DNA of 64,000 nt, from contig NW_024881328.1 of the NCBI RefSeq assembly GCF_018691265.1, positions 42,479,015 to 42,543,014 of the forward strand. Reading direction: 5' to 3'. Source of the stretch: Tyto alba. Lineage: Eukaryota; Chordata; Aves; Strigiformes; Tytonidae. The number at the start of each line of letters is the position of its first letter. Position 1 is the stretch's first letter. The notes beneath the pieces were generated by a model. The model did no database searches. It worked only from the letters and a program-made list of their open reading frames with translations, and was not told the origin of the DNA. The translations under genes and the position numbers were made by a program. Shown here one piece after another: positions 28,656 to 39,410 of this stretch.

Positions 28656-29446
28656 TTTTCTGGTAATAATCCAGTTTAAGAAAAGACATTTACTTCTGGT
28701 GCTGGAATTAGGACGGTTTATTATGTGTGGATTAAAAGCCTTGCTCACAGTTTAAGTATTTGAAGGTCTATCAGCCACTGGCAACTGAATTCCACCATCA
28801 CCCCCTCCTTGTTTTATTGGTATTAATATTTGTGCTTTGCAGGTCTGCTATAAAATGGATTGTGGTCTGCTGAACTTTTCACTCTACTTCTTCCAGGGGG
28901 TTGGGAGCTTGCAGGGGGACAGCTCAGTGAAATTACTTGTGTACTGGTTAAGAAGGGAAGGTGGTCTAGGTCTCAGCCCATGACTTCCTGAGTCTTCTGA
29001 ATGATGGTTTAAAGGTAACAGTCTCTTTCTCCAGTGGGGCAGGTAGCAGGAGGGTTAAATAACAGAGGAAGAAAGTTAGGCAGAAGTCCAACACTGACAG
29101 ATCTTAATGTTGTACGGGAATAAGACGTAGAGAAAATCCCTCCAAACACCCCCCTTTAAGGATGGTGCCCCTCTCTCAGCTTACATAAAGACCTCTTCAG
29201 AAGAATTGTGCTGGGATGGCAACCCAGGAAAGCCGTGAAATGAGATAATAGCAAGAAAAGATCAGAACAAGTAAAGATTCACACACACAGTTAGAAATCC
29301 GTTCAACTCCTGACTGCTCTCATGTGCTGGGTTTCTGTGGCAGGGTTTTTGGTAGGGGGGGAGGGGGCTACAGTGGTGGCCCCTGTGAGAAGCTTCTCGA
29401 AGCTCCGCCAGCTCTAAGATGGATCCGCCTCTGCATCAAGACCGAG

Positions 29447-29490
29447 CCAATTAGCAATGGTGGCTGTGCATCTGTGCTAATGTATTTAAG
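29447..29490 (+). promoter_or_regulatory. CCAAT and TATA boxes of the LTR promoter
   Basis: GAGCCAATTA (CCAAT at 29447-29451) is followed 31 bp later by TATTTAAG (29483-29490). The same two motifs at similar spacing are preserved in the inverted LTR copy (near 8270-8310 on the minus strand). Conservation in both diverged copies supports them as the ancestral U3 promoter. Confidence 0.55.
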
Positions 29491-29639
29491 AAGGGGAACC
29501 TGAGCGGAGGAGTTGGAGTTGTGAGGAAGAATTGCGAGAGACACCTCTGCAAACGGTGAGGTCAGTGGAAGAAAAGGAAGGGGGGGTATGGGGGGGTGGG
29601 CAGAGGGGAGGAGGTGCGCTGGATCAGGGACTCGTCTCA

Positions 29640-29950
29640 GCCCATGGTGAGAGGGTAGGTTGTGTCCTGACACCCATGGAGGTCACCGGTGGAGCAGAAG
29701 CCCACCTGCAACCCATGGAGGACCCCACGCCAGAGTAGGTGGCTGTGCTCAAAGGAGACTGGGACTCTGAGGGCTGCCCACACCGGAGCAGTTTATTGCT
29801 GGGAGGACGGCAACATGAGGGATGGCCCCGTGCTGGAGCAGCTTGGGAAGAGCTGCAGCCCACGAGAAGGGGTCATGTAGGAGAAGTTCATGGAGGACTG
29901 TCTCCCATGAGAGGGATCCCACACAGGAGCAGGGGAAGAGTGTGAGGAGT
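29640..29950 (+). repeat. Degenerate tandem units inside the LTR
   Basis: The phrase (A/C)C(A/C)GGAGCAG or close variants recurs after CCCATG/CCCACG at irregular intervals of about 40-70 bp: around 29690, 29730, 29783, 29840 and 29930. This is an internal minisatellite-like expansion typical of this LTR. The inverted copy has a shortened version near 7780-8000. Confidence 0.45.
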
Positions 29951-32101
29951 CCTCCCCCTGAGGAGGAGGAGTGGCAGACACAACGGGTGATGAACTGACC
30001 ACAACCCCCATCCCCTGCCTCACTGCGCTGCTCAGGGGGCGGAGGGAGAGAAATCTGCAGCAAAAATCAGACTGGGAAAAAGGGAGGGGTGGAGGGAAGG
30101 TGTTTTTAAGATGTGGCTATACTTCTCACAGTCCTACTCGGTTTGTTAAGCAGTGGTGGTATTTGAATTAAATTGATGTTCTTTTTTCTTCCCCTAATGA
30201 GTCTGTCTTTTGCCCGTGACCATAATGGGTGAGTTATCCCTCACTGTCCTTATCTCAATTACTTAGCCTTTTGTTTTATTTTCTCCTTCCCATTCCTGAG
30301 GGGGAAAGGGTGAGTAAGTGGCCACATGGTGCTCAGTTGCCCTCTGGGCTCAAACCACAGTAACTGGTGGACACAAAAACCATGCTGCCTTGTGTTGCCA
30401 TCAGCTTACAGAGTCTCCCCAGTGTCTTCCTTCTTGGATACACAAGCAACATATTGATAATAAACTTCATCTCTTGTTTGATCCTTTTAAATCCTCAGTG
30501 GCCCAAAGCAGATTTTTTCCCATTGTGGGATCTCTTGTGCTCACAGATGACCTTGATGCTGGAGGTTGAAGCTCTTTCATCTGCACAGTACTCTTCCTAC
30601 CTACCAGAGTAACATGCACATAAAAGCAAGAGCAAAAGGCTGCTTTTTGTCATGTGAGATGTTTAATTCAAACTAGTCCCACCCATGAGCCTTAGGTTAA
30701 AATTCAAGGCCTTCTGTGGCCATCTACATTGGACTGCAAGAAAATTTGCTTCTTCCCTGTATTATGCCTCTCTGGGGGGAACTTTGGTACCTCAGCACAG
30801 CATCAGCTCTGACACAAGTCTCCTGGAAGGACTCAACACTTTTCCTTGGATGTCTCACTGGCTCTCACCAAGATCTCTTTGGGAGCAGGGAGACTTAACC
30901 GCACCCTAGAAGCCCATTAAGGCAGAATCAAACTCATTTTCTGGGCCGCTCCTATTCCTCTTATCTTCAAAGTGGGAGTGAAGCTTTGCTTTGAAAGTAG
31001 CTTTTGGTTATGGTGAAGCACATCAGTCAGGTGGCGAAGAGGGGCTTGGCTAAGACCACCCATTGCAGCAAAAAGGCAGCCCATCACCAAAGCCTGCAGT
31101 GCCACTGAAGCTGCCAAAATGTGGATCTGGCTTTGGCTTTAACATCTGCACTAAATACACAGTGAACCAATGCTTTCACACACAGAAAATCTGCAAGCAG
31201 ATGGCTACCACCTCTGGAGCATTCAGCAGTCCTTCCTCTGGCCTCGACTTTGCGTGCCACTGTCCTTATCGAAAGGAGTAATGACACATCCCCAGCTGGA
31301 ATGCAGGCTGTGTTGGCATCCAGCAGCCCAGATGCTTTGCTGAACTCTCCCCATCCCTCCACTCCTCAAGACTGTGCTGGGAAGATCAGGAGCAGATTTC
31401 TCCTGACATTTCTGGCACTCTTCTTTCCAACCATGGCCTGCAACTCCAAGAGAAATGCTTCTCTTTTATGTTTTGGCACTTCCAATGTTGGCAGGAGGGA
31501 AGAGGAAGGAAAACAAACCTGAGGCTCCCAGAAACTTTATAAACAAACAAAAATTTCTTTTCAATGTGGTTCTGAAGAGAGCCAGAGATGTGGGGAGAGG
31601 AAGGAGGAGGGAGGATTAGAGCCCCAGCAGCAGCGAGAGTTTCTCCCAAACACAGAACAAAAATGAGCCTGCATGTCTCCTGCACATTACACTATCATGA
31701 CATCCAGCTTGGACAACAAGGTGCTCTAATTGTATGGGAGAGATGCCTTGCAAAGTGCACTGAACATGCTTGCTTGACGATCTGCCTTGCCCGAGGGCAG
31801 GAGACGGTGCTGGCAGGCTGAGGAAACATGCTGCTTTGGCCACAAGAAGGATGGATAGGCTTGGGCACATCACAGCGGATCAGGCAAGTGCTTTTCCAGG
31901 TGTGGAGGCACATCCAACATCCCTGCTGGATCATAGATGAAAATGGAGCAGCTTGGACGCTTGCACAGGAGCTCTTCTAGAAGGAATTTTTTTTTTTCTG
32001 TTATCCCTCTATATATTGAGGTCATCCAGACAATAGCTGCTCTTTGCTGAGCATGTTAATTATGTCCCTGAGCCCAGTGGGTGGCATAAGGTTTGGAAAA
32101 C

Positions 32102-32137
32102 CAATTTGACCAGGTCTTCTCCAAATGAAGGGACTAC
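32102..32137 (+). repeat. 36-nt exact duplicate, copy 1
   Basis: These 36 nt, beginning CAATTTGACCAGGTCTTCTC, are identical to 36056-36091, about 4 kb downstream in the same orientation. About 14 bases before the block are also similar (GTTTGGAAAAC against TTTTGGAAAGA). The sequence after the block is unrelated. The block contains no recognised repeat signature. Confidence 0.85.
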
Positions 32138-33066
32138 TGCTGCTCCATGTGGCTGTTACACCGAGGCTATAAGACAGAGAAGAATCAACTCAGAAGCGGG
32201 TGAAGGTTGAGTTTGGGGGAGCCACTCAGATGCTGGTAATGCAGGGGCAGCAGATGAGAGGACTGATATGAAACCTTTCTTTGTGACAGCTTCAGTGCCT
32301 GTAGTGAGGCAGGTTTTCCCAGCTGGAAACTCCAAGCAGACCTACAAGCTGCTAGATGTCCAGGAAGAAACTGCTTAATAAAATAGTTTCCTCCTCTCCA
32401 CCCTGCTGTTACTGGGATTGTTGCTATTGTTAGAGCATCCTCACTGCCCTTATCCAGGCTCCTACCACTTTGAAACTGCCGTAATAACATATTCTTCTGG
32501 AGGCTACAGCTTGCTTTTGTCCAGGGTTATCCTCCTCATGCAGTGCAGTTTTACTCACAGATTAATTAATGTGCTCACATGCATCGAGCTGCATGACTTT
32601 TGCAAGTTGTACTGATAAGCACCTGCTGGCCCTAACCCTAATCCTAGCCCTGTTGATAGTACTATTTTCTTACAAGCCTAAACCAATTAAACTGATTCAC
32701 TGTCACATACTGCCCATGCTTAAGTACTTGAGCTTGAATATATCCAATTTCTTTTTTCCTTGGAAATGGTTATACTTGATAGAACCGGCTGTTAAAAGAT
32801 GATCTGTTTGCCACATCACTGATTTAAGTAAGAGTAAGGTTAGGCAATCACAATCTCAAACACCCTGGTTTAGTGAAATGCTGCCTCCTGGCCAAGTGTG
32901 CTGCTTGGCTGCAGAGTCACTACTAGACAGATGTGATCTGAAAAAAAGCCAGTTGGTCAGACAACAAGAGCTCAGCTCTTAATCCCATCATTAATGAACA
33001 AGTAAGTCACAAATGAGTCACTTCTACCTCTCTGGCTTAGTTTCTCTTCTAATAAAAATGAACAAC

Positions 33067-33093
33067 TTTTTTTTTTTTTTTTTTTTTTTTTTT
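33067..33093. repeat. Poly(T) tract, 27 nt
   Basis: Uninterrupted T27 within an otherwise ordinary intergenic region. A 37-aa run of open frame through it is not a gene. Confidence 0.9.
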
Positions 33094-34120
33094 AAGTTTA
33101 TCTATTTCTCTGTGATGTTCTGCAGACTGATCAATGAGCTGTTTTTCTGTGAAACAGGGCAAAAGGATGCTGGTCCTGAGAACAGTCTTCAGAAGATGCT
33201 GCTGAAGAAGTGCATATTATCAGGGGTGACACAGCAGAGAAGCCAGAGACTCAATTTACTGCTTTGAAGCCTCAGGGCATTATATTGCTGCTTCCCACTC
33301 AGTAATTTTCCCTTTTTGGATTGATTTTATCAAACACAACTAGGGATTCTTCAGAAAGGAAACTTTTGAAATGCTTTTTAATAAGACTAACTCTATAAAG
33401 GCTATTATTCTCTCCCTTGAAAGCTCCTTGAGGTACAATGTACAACTTGCTGCTCTGTTATTTAGGTATGCGTTTTCCAGGCAGTGGATGAATATATTTA
33501 TATGTATGTATACATTTGCTTTAACATTGGCTTCTTTCTGCTCTGACTCCAGCACAACAGCTCAGCTGCTCTTGGAAGCAGTTCACACAACAGCACAAAG
33601 GGAATATTGCGAACTTCTGCAAGAGCTTCGCACGACCGATGGGGCTTGCTGTAGGAAGGGAAAGCACACATGTACCCAGCCTTCTGAAGGTTCGGCCGTG
33701 TTTTCTGAGCCACAGGGCTGCATCCTGGTATAAATTAACATTTTCCATTCCCAGATGTTCGTTCCGCCTTGTTGCGACACCTCTTACCTAGTTTCAGGCT
33801 GACCTTGCGCTGGGATTGAGACTGTTCACGAGTTTTTTAGTCATTGTTAAGAACAAGGAAAAAGAAACAAACATCTGGTTAGCAGAGCTGCCAAGTGCAC
33901 ATTCCTTCGTTGTTTTTCAACCTTTCAATCCCTTTGTTTTCGGCCTGAAATTCCAGTTGATAAATGCACAGAGAGCCACGGGGCACTGATTAGATGCAAT
34001 TCCGGCCCTGACCCACGCCACCGCTCCACCAGCGTTGCCTCAGTGGAAGCACTGCTGACATCCACAGAGCCCAAACCAGGAGTAAGGCCCTAGCAGATTT
34101 GTCCCAACCATGTTTACATA

Positions 34121-34200
34121 TGGGGGCCTGACCCTACTCCCACTGAGGTCAATGGGAGCTTTGCCACCAACTTCAATGGGAACAGAATGGGGCTTTAATG
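34121..34200. repeat. Old interspersed repeat with TCAATGGGA motifs
   Basis: GGGCCTGACCCTACTCCCAC, TGAGGTCAATGGGAGCTTTG and CCACCAACTTCAATGGGA contain two direct TCAATGGGA copies and a partial inverted copy (TCCCACTGA). This phrase recurs in old amniote repeats I know from turtles and birds, but I cannot name the family. Related wording occurs near 14294-14345 and 38815-38850. Confidence 0.4.
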
Positions 34201-36055
34201 TTGTTCGTGCATTGAAATGGTGTTCAAGCCCATCCTCTGCCAAGATGTGGGCTTCTCAGTTTCTATAGCTGTAGTGTGGGTTTTTTTAATTGGAACCAAC
34301 AACTTTATTGAATCTTGGCCCGCAGTGCTGGCACAGCCTGATCAGACCAGGTGGGGTTGTTCCAACAGAGGCTTGTGAAATATCAAACACAAGAGGGACC
34401 ACGTGACAACAACTTCACCTTCTTTACCTTGGCCGCACAAGCTTCAGCATGCTGTACCTCTGCATGGGTGCATCCTCCCGGACCACAACTGCTCAGACCT
34501 GCATGAAGTTGACCCTGGGTCCACCCTCCCCAACTAGGGATGCCTGGCTACAACAGCTAGGTTAAGTAAAAGAAGCTGCCTTAAATTTCATCGGTCAATA
34601 GAGAGACCCCTCCAGGGGTTGATTCAGACCTTGAGCAGGCTGTACCACCTTTCAGAGGCACCTGCTAAAGGGAGGCTAAATTTTTAGTTGAAGCCAGGAA
34701 ACCAGGATCAAAAGCTCAGTGTGAAAAGCACCTTTGAATCCCTTCAGAGGGGTGTCCTAGGGAAAAGGTAAGATGCAAAAGGACCACTACGTTCTCACTC
34801 AATGGGATGTCTTAGCAAGGCATTGCATTAGCTGTTGCTTGGAATACCGAGCATCTGAGTCTTTTAAAAGCTTCCCTCTGTTTTTTATTTACGTGTGAGT
34901 GAGTCTGTGTCCCTGAAAACCAGATTTGAAGATCATTAATCTGAGACAAGAAAGCGCCAGACTTATACAATGCTGTCCCACCCAGTTGTCAATCCTCACC
35001 GACCCCAACCTACGCAATGACTGACGCTATGAAGTGGGATTGTACCGGACTGGAAAGCCTCTCTTTTCCATCAGAGACGCCAAATCTGCGGTGTGGCTTG
35101 ATGATCCAAGTTGACACCAGCCATGAGAACAATTTTGTTTCCTCCCTGCTGGTCATTTCCATAAATGCCAAGTTTTGGGCAACACAATGTACGGCATTTC
35201 CAGCAAACCGCTCAATGATCTCATATAACACTGCCAGTATTTTTTTTTTTAATGTTTTTTCTTTCAGCCATACATTTTAGATTAAAAAATAATAATCACG
35301 CAATCTCTCAGGAAATTAGGCTTTCAAAATTGGGATGCAAAGAAGTGTGGTCCAGTGGAGATTTGAGCAGACAGACTTTACAGTCCTGCAGCCGCTTGTT
35401 GGATACCCTTTTTCATTAAGATTAGCTTCAGCTTCTGGCCCCTGCTCTCCCAACCCAAGTCAGTTTTTTACCCAATGTCTTTCCAAGGGTTCCCTCAGTC
35501 AAGGGAACTACAAACTCCACAGCCAGTTATTAATTTCACTTGTGAACGTATAGTCCTCATGGAGCTTCAATTCTGTTTTAAAGTGATTTCTGAGTGAGGA
35601 AATTACAGCCCAGAAGAGAGCTATTGGGTGTCCAGTTCCTACACACAGGAGGTCTGAATGTTATCACTGAAGTTGCTCAGAGAGCTTCCAATCTCATATC
35701 TCAGAAGAAAAGGGTTTTGGGGTGAGTTTGAGAATATAAATTCAGAAGGACCTTGGCATACCAGCCTTGTCCAGGCATTTCATGAACCTAGATGGCAGTG
35801 CCCTTTTATCAGCTGGAAGGAGGAACAATGCCACTCGCAGCTGGAAATTACACAGTATTTGTATCAAGAAACCTGTACAAGTATGGTGGAGACTACTGGG
35901 AGTTCAGCTTTGTGGAAGGAAAATTGTTAAAACTTTCCTAACCTTTCTATCAGTTCCATCTATTGAGTTCTACCAATTCAGAGTGGCTTAACAGCCTCTG
36001 CAAACCAGCAAAAAACACCCATAAAATCTTTAATAGAGAAAATGTTTTGGAAAGA

Positions 36056-36091
36056 CAATTTGACCAGGTCTTCTCCAAATGAAGGGACTAC
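36056..36091 (+). repeat. 36-nt exact duplicate, copy 2
   Basis: Identical to 32102-32137 and in the same orientation. It follows an AT-rich stretch (AATCTTTAATAGAGAAAATG). Flanks diverge completely on the 3' side, so it is either a small dispersed repeat fragment or a local duplication. Confidence 0.85.
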
Positions 36092-37347
36092 ATTCAAGCT
36101 TTGGAAATTCTTCCTCTGTATTGTACAGATGCCCTCTCACTGACCCATAACTTCATTTAACTCTCCTCAAGAGGAAGAAAGGAATCCCTGCTAAAATTAT
36201 TAGCTTTCAGAAAGAATATTTTCTTTGAGGAAATGGCCAGCACACGTGCTTTGCTTTCTCAAAGGACTCCCATGAATACAGCACAAACTCTTTGCTCCTG
36301 CAGCTAGGAGACTTTTTTTTTTTTTTTTTCTCCAAAGGCAAACATGTATTAGTACCCTGTAAAACTCTTGTCTGTCCTGTTGCACTGTCCATGGAGATGT
36401 CACAGAGCTCAGCACGTAGACGGCCCTTGGTTTTCATGCTGTATATCACAGCTACTTTGGATGCTCAGCGTCTCTTGGTCCCGTACGCCACTTCTCTCAA
36501 ACCGCTTTTACTTCTACAAAATATGAGTCCATAGGCACAAAGCATAGGGTGTTCGGTGGATGGCAAAGATATCCATCAGCTTTCATTCCCTTTTGTTCAG
36601 CTGCCTATCCACCCCCAATAGGAGTGTCATAAAGTAGGAGATTTAGACCTGAAACACAGCCCACGGACATTAGCTGGAACCCTGCTGCAGATTCATAAGG
36701 CAACATCTGCCCTAGACTTTAAAGAGGAAAACCAAACCAGAACGAGTTTGCGCAACATGTAATCGAATACATTTGTTCTCAAAGGCGAGGAAGAAGACAT
36801 TCGTGCCGTCCTCTTAGCATCCATCCAGGGCCCTATGTCTCCAGACTCCACTTAATGTGATCTTGTTCAGCTTCTTGGTCATGTTTTCTGCATGTAGCTG
36901 GAGGAGTTTCCCCATTGCGAAGGTTTGCTAACCGTAAGGGTTGTAAAGAGTGCAGGAATATTAAGAGCAGTTGACAGAAGAGCTCTCGGGGGGATGCAAA
37001 GGCTCCTGGCTTACCACTCAGTGTACAGGCCCTTTAGGATAATGCATATTATCTTCTTGTTATAATTATTATTATTTTCATTAAAGTAGAGGAGATGAGA
37101 GACCCATAAGGGGAGGAGAGCCGTAAATCATGCACACCTTTTTTATGACACCCAATACAAAATGCGCTCTGAGTCAAAGCACCCAGAAAACCTATCTCAT
37201 CAAATCCAGCAGTAGTAGTGAAAAGAGACCTACAAGTAATTTGATAAAATACCACATTATGAGGTATCATGGCCTCAGATACAGGAGACTTCAAACCTAC
37301 TCCCAGATATGGCTCTTACATAGAGTTGCCACGCCTCAGTCCATGTT

Positions 37348-37506
37348 CATCTTGTGGTGGATTCTCCAACATTGGACACTTTTAAGAATCAGCTGGACAG
37401 GGTGCTGGGCCATCTTTCCTAGGCCGTGTTTTCACCAAGAAAGGTTGGACAGATGATCCTTGAGGTCCCTTCCAACCTGTTATTCTATGATACTATGATT
37501 CCATGA
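37348..37506 (+). mobile_element. CR1: CR1 LINE 3' end, plus strand
   Basis: The segment holds the CR1 3' UTR signature GGTTGGACAGATGATCCTTG then AGGTCCCTTCCAACCT. It ends in three degenerate octamers, ATTCTATG (37482), ATACTATG (37490) and ATTCCATG (37498), the tandem tail characteristic of CR1. The 5' side begins around GGTGGATTCTCCAAC and is truncated, as usual for this family. It is noncoding and non-functional. It is the clearest marker that the genome is sauropsid, most likely avian. Confidence 0.88.
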
Positions 37507-39284
37507 TTGCTATTTCAGAGCACCCAGAGGTGCTCTCCAAGGTCAGAAAATGCTGTCCATTCTGAAGAAATCAGGTAAGTTTCCTTTTTATTCAAGACCA
37601 GATCAAAACCTCCCTCAAATCTTCATTTCCCCGCAGTGAGTGGGAAATGCAAGGCATTTTTCCCAAGCAAGATAATGCTTTGACATCATGAGCTCAGTCA
37701 ATTCAAATATTCTACCCCAAGATTGATTAATTTTTTAGCTGGGGTATCTGTTCCACTAAATGAACTCCATGGCTGCTGAAATGAAAGGATGAAGCTAGAG
37801 GCTGCACACCAAAACTTACTCTGGTTTTCTCCCACTGCCAGATTTTGCAAGGATGCAGGTTTGAGAGCAGTGACTCATGACTTCTGCTGGCAGAGCCAAA
37901 GGGAGGAGATCTTTGGCAGCAGGTGGAGTCAGGGTAGGCAGAGTGAACATCTACTCATGGCTGAAGCAGGCACAGAAAAACGATAGCCTGCTATACCACG
38001 AGGAAGGCACAGCATGTCTAGACTGCTGTAGTATTGATTCCAATGAATATTAATTAAGCCTGTCATATCACCCAGCCAACACAGGTCCAAAATGTTCCTG
38101 TTTCCTAGTATAGCCACATGCAAGCTGAGATGATCACATGTATTTGCATTGCACCTTCCCATCATACTTCAGACCAGAAATCAGTATAAACCCTAAATGA
38201 AAAGATGTTCGTTCACACGGTTGTCATCTCAGGCATCACAAAATTTAGCCTTCTCACTTCTTCCCAGTGCTGTGCAAGTACCATCACGCCCAAAACAGCT
38301 GTTTCTCCGTCTCCAAAATGTTCCTCACTCTAACATGTTCTTGGCAGCTCCACAGAGAGAAGTCACGTGCATGCAACTGACCTTGAGCAAGACACAGCGT
38401 CACCTTCAGCGCTGCCTCCATCCCACATTCCTCAGCTCTGAGACGAAACATCTCAGAGTCTGCAACAACAGATAGAAACGTATTAATCTTTCTGATCCAT
38501 CTTCTTCTAATCCACTGAGGAGTGTCCTATAGCTTGTAACTGCTGGCTTGTTACCCAGTCCTCCCAGAACATATTAATCACTTTAAGACATAATAAAGAT
38601 TTTTAATGAAGAACAAACTGCAGCTGTTAAGAGATAGCAAATGGTATGCTAGCTTTTGTGGGCATATTATATAACAATGTTACTATAGTGAATTTCTCAT
38701 TTTGATACCTGCAATTGACATTAATTATCACAAACAGAAGGTTAGCTTTGTGACTGTTTTAATGTCTTCATTTTGCTTCATGCGTATGAGACCCTGATGC
38801 TAAAGAACAATGCACCCAATGGAAGCTCCACTGAAGTCAGCAGGAGGCAATGGTTAGGCAATGAGGTGAATTCTTCAACAGACTAGATTTTAACCCAGGC
38901 TGATAATGTGAATTATTTCCAAAACATTAACTCCACATGCCTTGTCTTCACCTCTGTCTCAGTTGTCTACAGTGGATATGGCCAAGCTGCACAAAGCCAT
39001 GCACTGTAGCGACACCCATGTTTACCTTAGCAAAGGTGAGGCAGTTCGTGCAGAGCTTGGAGTCGCTGGAGTTAGACTATTCCCAGTCCCAGCTTGCTCT
39101 GCTGTGACAACATGACCTGTCGATCTGAAATGTAGCCCAGGAAAGGGAACAGCAGGAGTTCAAGGATGCATTATCTATGTGAGAAAGTTAAAGGGAGCCA
39201 TGCTAAGCCCATCAACTAAGTAAAAGGCAAAGAGAAAGGCAGAGCATGGCGAGAGACTGTGGAATACACAGACACCAGTGGAAA

Positions 39285-39410
39285 CCAGGGAAAAATCAGT
39301 CTGAACATTAGGAAATGTCTCCTGTTAGTAAGGATGGGAAAGCATTAAGTGAGGCTGCAATCACTGCCAGCCTCTACAAACGGGTAAGACATCTCTGTTA
39401 GGACTGAAAA
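39285..39410 (+). mobile_element. CR1: Probable internal CR1 fragment
   Basis: The phrase CTGAACATTAGGAAATGTCTCC followed by TGTTAGTAAGGATGGGAAAGCATT fits the region of CR1 upstream of its 3' tail (the family has ..CTGAACATTAGGAAGAA..). The preceding GTGGAAACCAGGGAAAAATC also fits loosely. The 3' octamers are absent and the boundaries are by eye. Confidence 0.5.

Larger units (their letters stand above)
8430..29322. other. Intergenic, no supportable gene (about 21 kb)
   Basis: No exon with credible coding signature was found on either strand. Seen: the (CA)n and A30 tracts near 13.5-13.7 kb, weak MIR and old-repeat fragments, a collagen-like GXY phrase near 22.2 kb judged to be coincidence, an AT-rich stretch at 26504-26576, AT-rich unique sequence at 25640-25740 and 27605-27835 that may be regulatory, and a possible old CR1 piece at 28125-28205. 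Confidence 0.55.
29323..30359 (+). mobile_element. Solo LTR of an endogenous retrovirus, plus orientation (copy B)
   Basis: This 1,037-bp element starts TGTGCTGGGTTT and ends CAAACCACA, that is with TG...CA ends. U3-type signals are a CCAAT box at 29447-29451 and TATTTAAG at 29483-29490. An ATTAAA at 30167-30172 may be the polyadenylation signal. The middle (about 29640-29950) is a degenerate tandem array of roughly 60-bp units recurring as CCC(A/G)TG...GGAGCAG. It is homologous throughout to the inverted copy at 7415-8429. No gag, pol or env sequence flanks it. No clear target-site duplication is visible, so the ends may be eroded. Internal open frames are byproducts. Confidence 0.85.

Noticed and set aside
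29368..30171. Open frames of 60-104 aa in the second LTR
   Set aside because: They fall in the LTR and its tandem GGAGCAG units. Proline/serine-rich translations are by-products.
32630..32651. Telomere-like CCCTAACCCTAATCCTAG
   Set aside because: Only two exact CCCTAA units plus degenerate ones; too short to call an interstitial telomeric array.
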